Below, one piece after another: positions 56,020-63,300 of a DNA stretch of 64,000 nucleotides. The translations under genes and the position numbers were made by a program. How positions within the stretch are numbered: position 1 is the first letter of the stretch; each line of letters begins with the position of its first letter. The notes beneath the pieces are model-generated. The model worked only from the letters and a program-made list of their open reading frames with translations, searched no databases and was not told the DNA's origin. Source of the stretch: [Mycobacterium] crassicus (GTDB lineage Bacteria > Actinomycetota > Actinomycetes > Mycobacteriales > Mycobacteriaceae). Location: contig NZ_CP084029.1 of the NCBI RefSeq assembly GCF_020181615.1, positions 2,984,520-3,048,519 of the forward strand, read 5' to 3'.

Positions 56020-56541
56020 TTACCCGTCCAGGTCCAGCAGCCCGTCGGGCGGGTCGATCACCAGGGTTCCGTCGGCCAGCGACACCGATGGCACGAACGC
56101 GGCGACGAACGGCACCAGCAGCTCCCGGCCGTCGGTCCGCTTGATCGCCAACAGTTCGCCGGCAGCGGTGTGCAGCACCTCGGTGACGGTGCCGATCTGC
56201 TCCCCCGCCCCGGTGCGCACCCGCAGACCCTCGAGTTGATGGTCGTAGTAGGTGTCCGGTTCGGTGATCGGCGGCAGGTCGGCGGAGTCGACGATGAAGA
56301 CACTGCCCCGCAGCGCGTCGGCACCGTCGCGATCGACGATTCCGGCCAGCCGCACCAATAGTCGCGCGCCGTGCGGGCGCGATTTCTCGACAACGTAATC
56401 ACGCTGCGGCGCACCGGTTTTCCGGGCGCGCAGGGTGACTCCCGGCGCGAACCGCAGTTCGGGGTCATCAGTGCGGACGTCGACCACCAACTCACCGGTG
56501 ATGCCGTGGGCTTTGACCACCCGTCCGACCGTCAGCTCCAT
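56020..56541 (-). CDS. rimM: 16S rRNA processing protein RimM
   Basis: 173 residues. Assembles the 30S head with S19. N-terminal beta-barrel [26 protein letters not shown]-terminal PRC-barrel ([36 protein letters not shown]). Sits 7 bp before trmD and 11 bp after the KH gene. Confidence 0.96.
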   Translation of the reverse strand: MELTVGRVVKAHGITGELVVDVRTDDPELRFAPGVTLRARKTGAPQRDYVVEKSRPHGARLLVRLAGIVDRDGADALRGSVFIVDSADLPPITEPDTYYDHQLEGLRVRTGAGEQIGTVTEVLHTAAGELLAIKRTDGRELLVPFVAAFVPSVSLADGTLVIDPPDGLLDLDG

Positions 56542-56552
56542 GAGCCGGCCTA

Positions 56553-56795
56553 TTACCGGTCGGTGTCCACCACGTCCACGCGGATGCCACGTCCGCCGAT
56601 ACCGGCGACGAGGGTGCGCAACGCGGTGGCCGTGCGACCGCCGCGACCGATCACCTTGCCCAGGTCATCGGGGTGGACGTGCACCTCGACGGTGCGTCCG
56701 CGCCGATTGGTCACCATGTCGACCTGGACGTCATCGGGATTGTCGACGATGCCGCGCACCAGGTGCTCGACAGCATCCGCCACCACTGCACTCAT
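56553..56795 (-). CDS. KH-domain RNA-binding protein (KhpA-like, Rv2908c)
   Basis: 80 residues. One KH domain with the GXXG loop as GRGGRT ([16 protein letters not shown]), preceded by [22 protein letters not shown] and [16 protein letters not shown] are typical of KhpA. Between rpsP and rimM, as in many Gram-positives. Probably an RNA chaperone. Confidence 0.94.
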   Translation of the reverse strand: MSAVVADAVEHLVRGIVDNPDDVQVDMVTNRRGRTVEVHVHPDDLGKVIGRGGRTATALRTLVAGIGGRGIRVDVVDTDR

Positions 56796-56803
56796 GGCCG
56801 CGG

Positions 56804-57286
56804 TCAGCTCTCGGTCGCCGGCTCGGCGGCCTCAGCAGCGGGCTCGGTCTCGGCAGCGGCGTCGTCCTTGGCCTCGTCCTTCTCCGCCTTCTTGGCCGGA
56901 GCCTTCTTCTTCTTGGCGGTGGTGGCCTCGGTGGTCGGGCCGCCCTCGGCCTCGGCCAGCGCGGCGTTGAACAGCTCGAGCTTGCTCGGCTTGGCAGCCT
57001 TGACCTTCAGGCGGCCCTCGGCGCCCGGCAGGCCCTTGAACTTCTGCCAGTCACCGGTGATCTTCAGCAGCTTGAGTACGGGCTCGGTGGGCTGAGCACC
57101 GACCGACAGCCAGTACTGGGCACGCTCCGAGTCGATCTCGATCAGGCTCGGCTCTTCCTTCGGGTGGTAGCGGCCGATCACCTCGATGGCGCGACCGTTC
57201 CGTCGGGTCCGCGCGTCGGCGATCGAGATGCGGTACTGCGGGTTGCGGATCTTGCCGAGGCGGGTGAGCTTGATCTTGACAGCCAT
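56804..57286 (-). CDS. rpsP: 30S ribosomal protein S16
   Basis: 160 residues. The first about 85 are S16 itself ([51 protein letters not shown]). The remaining about 75 are an Ala/Lys/Glu-rich tail ([17 protein letters not shown]), which is normal in mycobacteria. AGGAG lies 6 bases before ATG 57286. First gene of rpsP-KH-rimM-trmD; the promoter should be in the 167-bp gap upstream. Confidence 0.97.
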   Translation of the reverse strand: MAVKIKLTRLGKIRNPQYRISIADARTRRNGRAIEVIGRYHPKEEPSLIEIDSERAQYWLSVGAQPTEPVLKLLKITGDWQKFKGLPGAEGRLKVKAAKPSKLELFNAALAEAEGGPTTEATTAKKKKAPAKKAEKDEAKDDAAAETEPAAEAAEPATES

Positions 57287-57402
57287 GAACTACTCCTGCG
57301 GTATCACGCTGCAATTCAGCAATGCGGGCGGGTTTGCCCACATCCGGTTTTGCCTCGCGTGTTCCGTCGGCCGCGGCGAACCCCGACAGGGCCACATCTC
57401 AC

Positions 57403-57416
57403 GGCGGACAGCCGCC
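57403..57416 (-). terminator. Hairpin GGCGG-acag-CCGCC downstream of the SnoaL-like gene
   Basis: Perfect 5-bp stem with a 4-nt loop, about 38 bases beyond the stop of the minus-strand SnoaL-like gene and before the rpsP promoter region. There is no U tract, as is common for proposed mycobacterial terminators. Confidence 0.3.
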
Positions 57417-57453
57417 TATTGTGCCAGAACCCGCCCGCTCAGCAGAAATCGCC

Positions 57454-57882
57454 TCAGGGCAGCTTCTCGAAGCACTTGGTCTCGACCCGGCGGCTCATCC
57501 GCCAGCCGTCGGCGGTGCGCACGAAGTCGTCGTCGTACCAGAGGCCCAGCAGCATGGTCGGCGGGGTCTCTGGGCTTTTTGAGGCGAACACCATCGGGTT
57601 GAAGCAGAAGGTGCGTGCGGTGGCCGTGTCGCCGTCGACGCGGATCGAGGGCAGGCCCAGCATGTGGGCGTAGCCGGCGAAATTCGGCAGCACCTCGGCC
57701 AACCAGGCCTTCACCTGCGGGTAATGCCCGTCGATGCCGCCCATGGCCCGGTAGTCGATATAGGCGTCGCCGGTGAACACCGCGTCGAGGTCGTCGAAGT
57801 TGCGGGTGTCGATGGCGGTGGAGTAGTCGACCAGCAGCTGCTGGATCTGCCACCGGTCCGACATTTCGGCCTGGCTCAACAT
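57454..57882 (-). CDS. SnoaL/NTF2-like protein (Rv2910c-like)
   Basis: 142 residues. NTF2-like cone: IQQLLVDYSTAIDTRNFDDLDAVFTGDAYIDY, then IDGHYPQVKAWLAEV, AYAHMLG-like GYAHMLGLPSI, and the C-terminal strand pair DDFVRTADGWRMSRRVETKCFEKLP. Possible catalytic residues cannot be assigned. ATG 57882 (GAGGA directly upstream) is preferred to the in-frame ATG 57864. Divergent from dacB2, 37 bp away. The same pair is found in M. tuberculosis. Confidence 0.85.
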   Translation of the reverse strand: MLSQAEMSDRWQIQQLLVDYSTAIDTRNFDDLDAVFTGDAYIDYRAMGGIDGHYPQVKAWLAEVLPNFAGYAHMLGLPSIRVDGDTATARTFCFNPMVFASKSPETPPTMLLGLWYDDDFVRTADGWRMSRRVETKCFEKLP

Positions 57883-57919
57883 TCCTCGATTCAACACCAC
57901 GCCGGTAAGGTAACCGGCC

Positions 57920-58789
57920 ATGCGGAAAACTCTGGCCGCAATCGCGGCAGTTCTGGCCGTGCTCGCCACTCCCGCGGTGACCGCCCCCGCCGACGTCGCA
58001 CAACCGCTGGGGTCGGCACCTGTCCCGGCTGGCCCGGCCCCGAACTGGCTCGTCGCCGACCTGGACTCCGGCCAGGTGCTGGCCGAACAGAACGGGTATG
58101 CGGTCACCCCACCGGCCAGCACCATCAAGGTACTGCTCGCGCTGGTCGTGCTCGATGAGTTGAACCTCGACGACACGGTGGTCGCCAGCCCGGCCGAGAC
58201 CCGGGTGGAATGCAACTGTGTCGGGATCAAACCCGGCCACAGCTACACCGCGCGCCAGCTTTTGGAGGGCCTGCTGCTGGTGTCGGGCAACGACGCCGCC
58301 AACGCCCTCGCGGACATGCTCGGCGGACCGGAGGCAACCGTGGCGAAGATGAACGCCAAGGCCGGAGCGGTCGGAGCGACCAACACCCACGCCTCCACCC
58401 CGTCCGGGCTGGACGGTCCCGGCGGCCCCGGTGCCAGTACCCCGCACGACCTGGCCGTCATCTTCCGGGCGGCGATGGCCAACCCGGTGTTCGCGCAGAT
58501 CACCGCGCAGCCTTCGACGATGTTCCCCACCGAGGCCGGCGAGCGGCCGATCGTGAACATGAACGAGCTGCTGCACCGCTACCCGGGCGCCTTCGGCGGC
58601 AAGACTGGCTTCACCGACGCCGCCCGCAAGACCTACGTCGGCGGGGCGGCACGCGACGGCCGCCGGCTGGTGGTCGCGATGATGTACGGGTTGATCCACG
58701 AGGGCGGTCCGACCTACTGGGATCAGGCCGGCGCCCTGCTGGATTGGGGCTTCGCGCAGGGTCCGATGTCGAGCGTCGGCAGCTTGTAA
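57920..58789 (+). CDS. dacB2: D-alanyl-D-alanine carboxypeptidase DacB2
   Basis: 289 residues. Signal peptide about 1-22 (TLAAIAAVLAVLATPAVTA). Penicillin-binding active site: STIK in PASTIKVLLAL (nucleophile Ser), SGN in LLVSGNDAANAL, KTG in FGGKTGFTD. It is a low-molecular-weight class C PBP that trims the terminal D-Ala from peptidoglycan stem peptides. It lacks the C-terminal membrane helix of DacB1-type proteins. Two hairpins follow the stop. Confidence 0.96.
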   Translation: MRKTLAAIAAVLAVLATPAVTAPADVAQPLGSAPVPAGPAPNWLVADLDSGQVLAEQNGYAVTPPASTIKVLLALVVLDELNLDDTVVASPAETRVECNCVGIKPGHSYTARQLLEGLLLVSGNDAANALADMLGGPEATVAKMNAKAGAVGATNTHASTPSGLDGPGGPGASTPHDLAVIFRAAMANPVFAQITAQPSTMFPTEAGERPIVNMNELLHRYPGAFGGKTGFTDAARKTYVGGAARDGRRLVVAMMYGLIHEGGPTYWDQAGALLDWGFAQGPMSSVGSL

Positions 58790-58848
58790 TACACCACCCG
58801 TCGACCCCACCTTCGCTGCCACCCAAGACCATGACTCGGCGGTGAACA

Positions 58849-58863
58849 CGCCGGAACCCGGCG
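58849..58863. terminator. Hairpin CGCCGG-aac-CCGGCG after dacB2
   Basis: Perfect 6-bp GC-rich stem and 3-nt loop, 60 bases beyond the dacB2 stop. Probable transcription terminator of dacB2 or a stabilising 3' structure. Confidence 0.4.
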
Positions 58864-58867
58864 AATT

Positions 58868-58885
58868 GCAGTAGTGCGCTACTGC
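58868..58885. repeat. Perfect inverted repeat GCAGTAG-tgcg-CTACTGC
   Basis: 7-bp stem with a 4-nt loop, five bases after the previous hairpin. It lies 65 bp before the start of the unknown secreted protein gene, so it could be a second terminator hairpin or an operator for that gene. Confidence 0.45.
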
Positions 58886-58949
58886 GCTCTTCGCACCGCG
58901 GCCGAGCGACGATTCCTATCACGTGGCGCGACACCTGGGAGGGACGACG

Positions 58950-59456
58950 ATGAAGACACCACTATTGGCCGGGCTGTTGGTGTCGTCCGGGTTGCTCCTG
59001 GCGCCATCGGCGCAAGCCTGCAACGGCGTTACAGATTGCCCTGATCTACCAACGCAAATCGACTACGACCTCAACGCCATCGGCGTCTACGAACTCAACA
59101 ACCCGTTGTTCATCCAGGAAAGCAAGGTGACCAACCTGGAGTTCAGCGTGCTCAACGCCCCGGACCAGACGTTCGTGGGCACGGAGATCTACAGAGTGGG
59201 CGAATACGGCGGCGACAACTACAACCTCACCGTCGAACAGGACCTCTCCGGCAACGTCCCCATCGGCGAGCAGTACAACGACTTCACTTTCATAAACTTC
59301 CCCGTCTTGGGCGTCTGGGGCGAGGTCTACAACGACATCGGCGTTACGCCGGAGGCCTTCTTGACCACGCCGTTCGGCGAGATCGACTTTCCTACCGCGT
59401 TCGTTGAGGCGGTCGGCCCGACCTTTTTCGAACCGTGGGCCTCGGTGGGGCTTTGA
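58950..59456 (+). CDS. Small secreted protein, unknown
   Basis: 168 residues starting at ATG 58950 (GGGAGGGACG upstream), so an earlier in-frame GTG at 58923 is not favoured. Signal peptide about 1-23 (PLLAGLLVSSGLLLAPSAQA) cleaved before CNGVTDC. The mature part is acidic, rich in Asn, Asp, Phe and Tyr (DLNAIGVYELNNPLFI, GTEIYRVGEYGGDNYN, PEAFLTTPFGEIDF). There are only two Cys, five residues apart. No family recognised. In M. tuberculosis the space between dacB2 and the amidohydrolase holds other genes. Confidence 0.75.
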   Translation: MKTPLLAGLLVSSGLLLAPSAQACNGVTDCPDLPTQIDYDLNAIGVYELNNPLFIQESKVTNLEFSVLNAPDQTFVGTEIYRVGEYGGDNYNLTVEQDLSGNVPIGEQYNDFTFINFPVLGVWGEVYNDIGVTPEAFLTTPFGEIDFPTAFVEAVGPTFFEPWASVGL

Positions 59457-59481
59457 ACCCACGCCGATGGCGGATAGGGCC

Positions 59482-60549
59482 TCAGTGCACCCGGCCGCGC
59501 AGCATCACCAGATCGGGCTGGCGCAGCACCTGCGGGCCGGTGCGCGGATCCTCGGCGAAGCACAACAGGTCGGCTGACGCACCGTGCTCCAGCACCGGCG
59601 CGCCCAGCCAGCGCCGGGCATCCCAGCAGGCCGCGCCGAGGGCGTCGGCGGCGCTGAGTCCCACACCCGTCAGTGCGGCCACCTCGTCGGCGATCCGGCC
59701 GTGCGCGATCATGCCGCCGGCGTCGGTGCCCGCGTAGATCGGCACCCCGGCTTCGCGGGCGGCGCCGATCCGAGACCGGCAGGTGGCGTACAGCGCACGC
59801 ATGTGCGCGGCGTAGGTCGGGTACTTGGCCGCCGAATCGGCGATCCCGGGGAAGTTGTCGATGTTGATCAGCGTCGGCACCAACGCCGTGCCGTTGGCCA
59901 GCATCAGCTCGATGATGTCGTCGGTGATGCCGGTGCCGTGCTCGATGCAGTCGATGCCGGCATTGATCAGACCGGGCAGTGCGTCCTCGCCGAAGACGTG
60001 CGCGGTGACCCGGGCGCCGTTGGCGTGGGCGGCGGCGATGGCCGACTTCAACACGTCGTCGGACCACAGCGGCGCCAGGTCGCCGACACTCCGGTCGATC
60101 CAGTCCCCCACCAGCTTCACCCAGCCGTCGCCCGCACGGGCTTGGGCCGCAACGGCTTCCGGCAACCGGCTCTCGTCGTCGACGTCGAGCCCCAGCCCGG
60201 GGATGTAGCGCTTGGCGCGAGCCAGATGCTGCCCTGCGCGAATGATGCGCGGCAGGTCGTCGCGGTCGTCGAAGCCGCGGGTGTCGATCGGCGCTCCGGC
60301 ATCGCGGATCAGCAGCACCCCGGCGCGGCGCTCGATCTCGGCCTGGCGCAGCGCCTCCGCGGCGTCCACCCGACCGCCGGGTCCGATCCCGACGTGGCAG
60401 TGTGCGTCGACCAGGCCCGGGATGATCCAGCCGTCGGAGAAGACGGTCTCGGCGCCGTCGACCTGCTCGAGGCTGATCGCACCGTCGACGATCCAGTACT
60501 CGACGGGCTGTTCATCTGGCAGCCCGCGGCCGCGAACGTGGAGCGCCAA
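59482..60549 (-). CDS. Amidohydrolase-family metal-dependent hydrolase (Rv2915c-like)
   Basis: 355 residues. Imidazolonepropionase-like TIM barrel: metal ligands in GLVDAHCHVGIG (HxH), then ARVTAHVFGEDALPGLINAGIDCIEHGTGI (two His) and the Asp in IYAGTDAGGMIAHG. The end returns to a beta-strand composite domain (GASADLLCFAEDPR). The substrate is not predictable. Separated from the ffh stop by one base, so both are likely co-transcribed, ffh first. Confidence 0.9.
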   Translation of the reverse strand: MALHVRGRGLPDEQPVEYWIVDGAISLEQVDGAETVFSDGWIIPGLVDAHCHVGIGPGGRVDAAEALRQAEIERRAGVLLIRDAGAPIDTRGFDDRDDLPRIIRAGQHLARAKRYIPGLGLDVDDESRLPEAVAAQARAGDGWVKLVGDWIDRSVGDLAPLWSDDVLKSAIAAAHANGARVTAHVFGEDALPGLINAGIDCIEHGTGITDDIIELMLANGTALVPTLINIDNFPGIADSAAKYPTYAAHMRALYATCRSRIGAAREAGVPIYAGTDAGGMIAHGRIADEVAALTGVGLSAADALGAACWDARRWLGAPVLEHGASADLLCFAEDPRTGPQVLRQPDLVMLRGRVH

Positions 60550-60550
60550 G

Positions 60551-62131
60551 TTACTTCTGGCCCGGGAAGTTCAGCTTGGACAGATCGAAGTCGGCCAGCC
60601 CCGGGGGTAATTCGTTGAGGCCCTCGGGCATCTGGGACAGGTCGGGGAAACCGGCCGGCATGCCCGCGGGCCCGCCGGGCCCGAACAGGCCCTGCATCTT
60701 CGGCGGGGTCGGGCCGCGCTTTTTGCCGCCCTTCTTGCCCTTCCCCTTCGCCGCCTTGCGCGTGGCGCTCTTGCGCCCCATGCCGGGCAGGCCCAGGCCG
60801 CCCATCATCGACGACATCATCTTGCGGGCCTCGAAGAACCGGTCGACCAGCTGGTTGACCTCCGACACGCTCACCCCGGAGCCGTTGGCGATGCGCAGCC
60901 GGCGGGAGGCGTTGATGATCTTCGGGTCGGCCCGCTCGGCGGGTGTCATGCCGCGAATGATGGCCTGCAGCCGGTCCAGGTGACTGTCGTCTACGGCGGC
61001 CAGCGCGTCCTTCATCTGTCCGGCACCGGGCAGCATGCCCAGCAGGTTGCCGATCGGACCCATCTTGCGGATCGCCAGCATCTGTTCGAGGAAATCCTCC
61101 AGCGTGAGCTCGCCGGTACCGATCTTGGCCGCTGCCTCTTCGGCTTTCTGGGCGTCAAAGACCTGCTCGGCCTGCTCGATCAGGCTCAGCACGTCGCCCA
61201 TACCCAGGATGCGGCTGGCCATCCGGTCCGGGTGGAAGACGTCGAAGTCCTCCAGCTTCTCCCCGGTGGAGGCGAACAGGATCGGGGTGCCGGTGACCTC
61301 GCGCACCGACAGCGCCGCACCACCGCGAGCGTCACCGTCGAGCTTGGTCAGCACCACGCCGGTGAAGCCGACGCCCTCGCGGAACGCGTCGGCGGTGGTC
61401 ACCGCGTCCTGGCCGATCATCGCGTCCAGGACGAACAGCACCTCGTCGGGTTGCACGGCGTCGCGGATGGCGGCGGCTTGGGCCATCATCTCCTCGTCGA
61501 TACCCAGGCGTCCGGCGGTGTCGACGATGACGACGTCGAAGTGCTTGGCATTGGCTTCGGCCAGGCCCGCTGCGGCGACGGAGACCGGATCACCGGGGGC
61601 GTCTCCCCCGGCGCCGAGTGCGTCTCCGGTCGGTGAGGTCCCAGGGTGCGGGGCGAATACCGTGACGCCGGCGCGTTCGCCGACGACCTGCAACTGGTTG
61701 ACAGCACCCGGACGCTGTAGGTCACAGGCCACCAGCAGCGGTGTGTGGCCCTGACCGCGCAGCCAAACGGCGAGCTTGCCGGCCAGAGTGGTCTTACCCG
61801 CGCCCTGCAGACCTGCCAGCATGATGACCGTCGGCGGGTTCTTGGCGAACGCGAGCGTGCGGGTCTGCCCGCCGAGGATGCCGATGAGCTCCTCGTTGAC
61901 GATCTTGACGACCTGCTGGGCCGGGTTGAGCGCACCGGAGACCTCGGCGCCCTTGGCGCGGTCCTTGATCCGGCCGATGAATGCCCGTACCACCGGAAGC
62001 GACACGTCAGCTTCCAGCAGGGCCAGCCGGATCTCCCGGGCGGTGGCGTCGATGTCGGCGTCGGTGAGACGTCCCCTGCTGCGCAGCCCCTGAAGAGCAC
62101 CGGTCAACCGGTCGGACAGTGATTCGAACAC
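60551..62131 (-). CDS. ffh: Signal recognition particle protein Ffh
   Basis: 526 residues, full length. SRP GTPase targeting nascent membrane proteins to FtsY. N domain (LSDRLTGALQGLRSRGRLTDADIDATAREIRLALLEADV), G domain with P-loop GLQGAGKTTLAGKLA, DTAGR and TKLDGDARGG, and methionine-rich M domain (LGMLPGAGQMKDAL, MMSSMMGGLGLPGMG) with the RNA-binding SRRLRIANGSG. A Lys-Gly-rich linker (KAAKGKGKKGGKKRG) and a short tail end the protein. Upstream are AT-rich sequences of the PE promoter region on the other strand. Confidence 0.98.
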   Translation of the reverse strand: MFESLSDRLTGALQGLRSRGRLTDADIDATAREIRLALLEADVSLPVVRAFIGRIKDRAKGAEVSGALNPAQQVVKIVNEELIGILGGQTRTLAFAKNPPTVIMLAGLQGAGKTTLAGKLAVWLRGQGHTPLLVACDLQRPGAVNQLQVVGERAGVTVFAPHPGTSPTGDALGAGGDAPGDPVSVAAAGLAEANAKHFDVVIVDTAGRLGIDEEMMAQAAAIRDAVQPDEVLFVLDAMIGQDAVTTADAFREGVGFTGVVLTKLDGDARGGAALSVREVTGTPILFASTGEKLEDFDVFHPDRMASRILGMGDVLSLIEQAEQVFDAQKAEEAAAKIGTGELTLEDFLEQMLAIRKMGPIGNLLGMLPGAGQMKDALAAVDDSHLDRLQAIIRGMTPAERADPKIINASRRLRIANGSGVSVSEVNQLVDRFFEARKMMSSMMGGLGLPGMGRKSATRKAAKGKGKKGGKKRGPTPPKMQGLFGPGGPAGMPAGFPDLSQMPEGLNELPPGLADFDLSKLNFPGQK

Positions 62132-62434
62132 GCAGCCAGCCTAAAGGGTGTCGGACGGCTGGCTGCGGTCGAGGCGCTGGTGACAGTCAGACCTGGCAAG
62201 AATGTAACTCCGATGTTAGAAAAATCGCACAGTTAAAGCGACGAATCATAGTGATTAATGCAAAGTTTCATGACGCTCACCGACTATTAGTTGCGTTAAT
62301 ACTTCAGCATGCGGCCGCTAACAGAATGTTACGCACCTTCCGCTTACCCGAATTCGTGAAATCCTCAGCGTGTGAGTGACACCAATCATCGCGGATCACT
62401 CAACTGTCGGGTCGGTAATTTGTGAGGAGAACGC
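62132..62434. other. 303-bp AT-rich divergent region upstream of the PE gene
   Basis: Markedly richer in A and T than the rest of the window. A 7-bp inverted repeat TGAGTGA-N16-TCACTCA is at 62373-62402, 30 bp before the PE ribosome site GAGGAGA (62424-62430). The promoter for the PE/PPE pair and that of ffh must lie here; no clear -35/-10 pair can be chosen. No gene seen. Confidence 0.5.
62373..62402. repeat. Inverted repeat TGAGTGA-N16-TCACTCA upstream of the PE gene
   Basis: Perfect 7+7 bp dyad in the AT-rich 5' region of the PE/PPE pair. It may be a leader hairpin or a regulator-binding site. Confidence 0.4.
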
Positions 62435-63271
62435 ATGTCATTTGTGAAAGCGGCGCCTGAATCAATGACCTCGGCCGCCGGACAACTCCAGGGTATCGGC
62501 GAAGTCCTCGCCACACAGAACGCCGCGATGCGAATCCCCACCACGGCCATCGCGCCGGCGGGCGCGGATCCGGTTTCCCAGCTACAGGCGACCGTGTTCG
62601 CGACCTACGCCAACCTGTACCAGTCGATCAGCGACCAGGCGGCGGCGGTTCACCAGCAGCTTGTGCAGGCCCTCGGGCAGAACGCCGTCTCGTACTCCAC
62701 CGCCGAGGCGACCAACCAATCCACGACGTCGCTGGACGCCGCGATCCAAGGTTTCATGACCGACATCCTCGGTGTTCCGACCAGCGGCAGTTCTTCGATG
62801 CTGTCCGGCAACGCCGCCAACATCGGCAACATCGGGATGGGTAACTGGGCGTCAGCCGGCTCCGCCCTACTCGGCTTGGCCGGTGGCGGTCTCCTGGACT
62901 TTCCCGAAGAGGTCGCCGCCGAAACCGCCGGATTGGCCGGGTTCGACCAGGTCATGCTGGCCGGCATGGCGGGCCCGGCCGCGACGGCCGGCATCGGCGC
63001 GACACCGGTGACAGCCGGGGCGGCGCAGGCTACCGCGCTGGGAGCCTCGCCCGTGCCGCCGGGCTGGGCCGGTGAGGGTGTCGCAGCCACAGCCGCCGCA
63101 CCGGCCCGTCTAGCGGTCGCGAGTGTGGCGTCCACACAGCCGGCGCCCACGGTGGCAGCCCTACCGGCCGTCCTGCCATCGGCCGCATCCGGCGACCGTG
63201 GCATCGGACGATTCGGCACGCCGCGCTACGGCACCAAGCCCACCGTCATACCCAAGCAGCCCGCCGTCTAG
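62435..63271 (+). CDS. PE-family protein with PPE-SVP-like C-terminus
   Basis: 278 residues. The N-terminal about 95 residues are a PE domain (SFVKAAPESMTSAAGQLQGIG), with the type VII secretion motif Y87-STA-E91 near its end. The rest is Ala/Gly/Ser rich, with SPVPPGWAGEG and a final GTPRYGTKPTVIPKQPAV. These match the SVPxxW segment and the RYGxKPTV ending of PPE-SVP C-terminal domains, normally found on the PPE partner. It should be secreted by an ESX system together with the following PPE protein; 29 bp separate the two genes. ATG 62435 with GAGGAGA upstream. Confidence 0.88.
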   Translation: MSFVKAAPESMTSAAGQLQGIGEVLATQNAAMRIPTTAIAPAGADPVSQLQATVFATYANLYQSISDQAAAVHQQLVQALGQNAVSYSTAEATNQSTTSLDAAIQGFMTDILGVPTSGSSSMLSGNAANIGNIGMGNWASAGSALLGLAGGGLLDFPEEVAAETAGLAGFDQVMLAGMAGPAATAGIGATPVTAGAAQATALGASPVPPGWAGEGVAATAAAPARLAVASVASTQPAPTVAALPAVLPSAASGDRGIGRFGTPRYGTKPTVIPKQPAV

Positions 63272-63300
63272 CCCCGCCGACGAGAAATTGGGATCCCAAC

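Noticed and set aside
56804..57050. Lys/Ala-rich C-terminal extension of S16 as a fusion
   Set aside because: Such tails are normal in mycobacterial S16 proteins.
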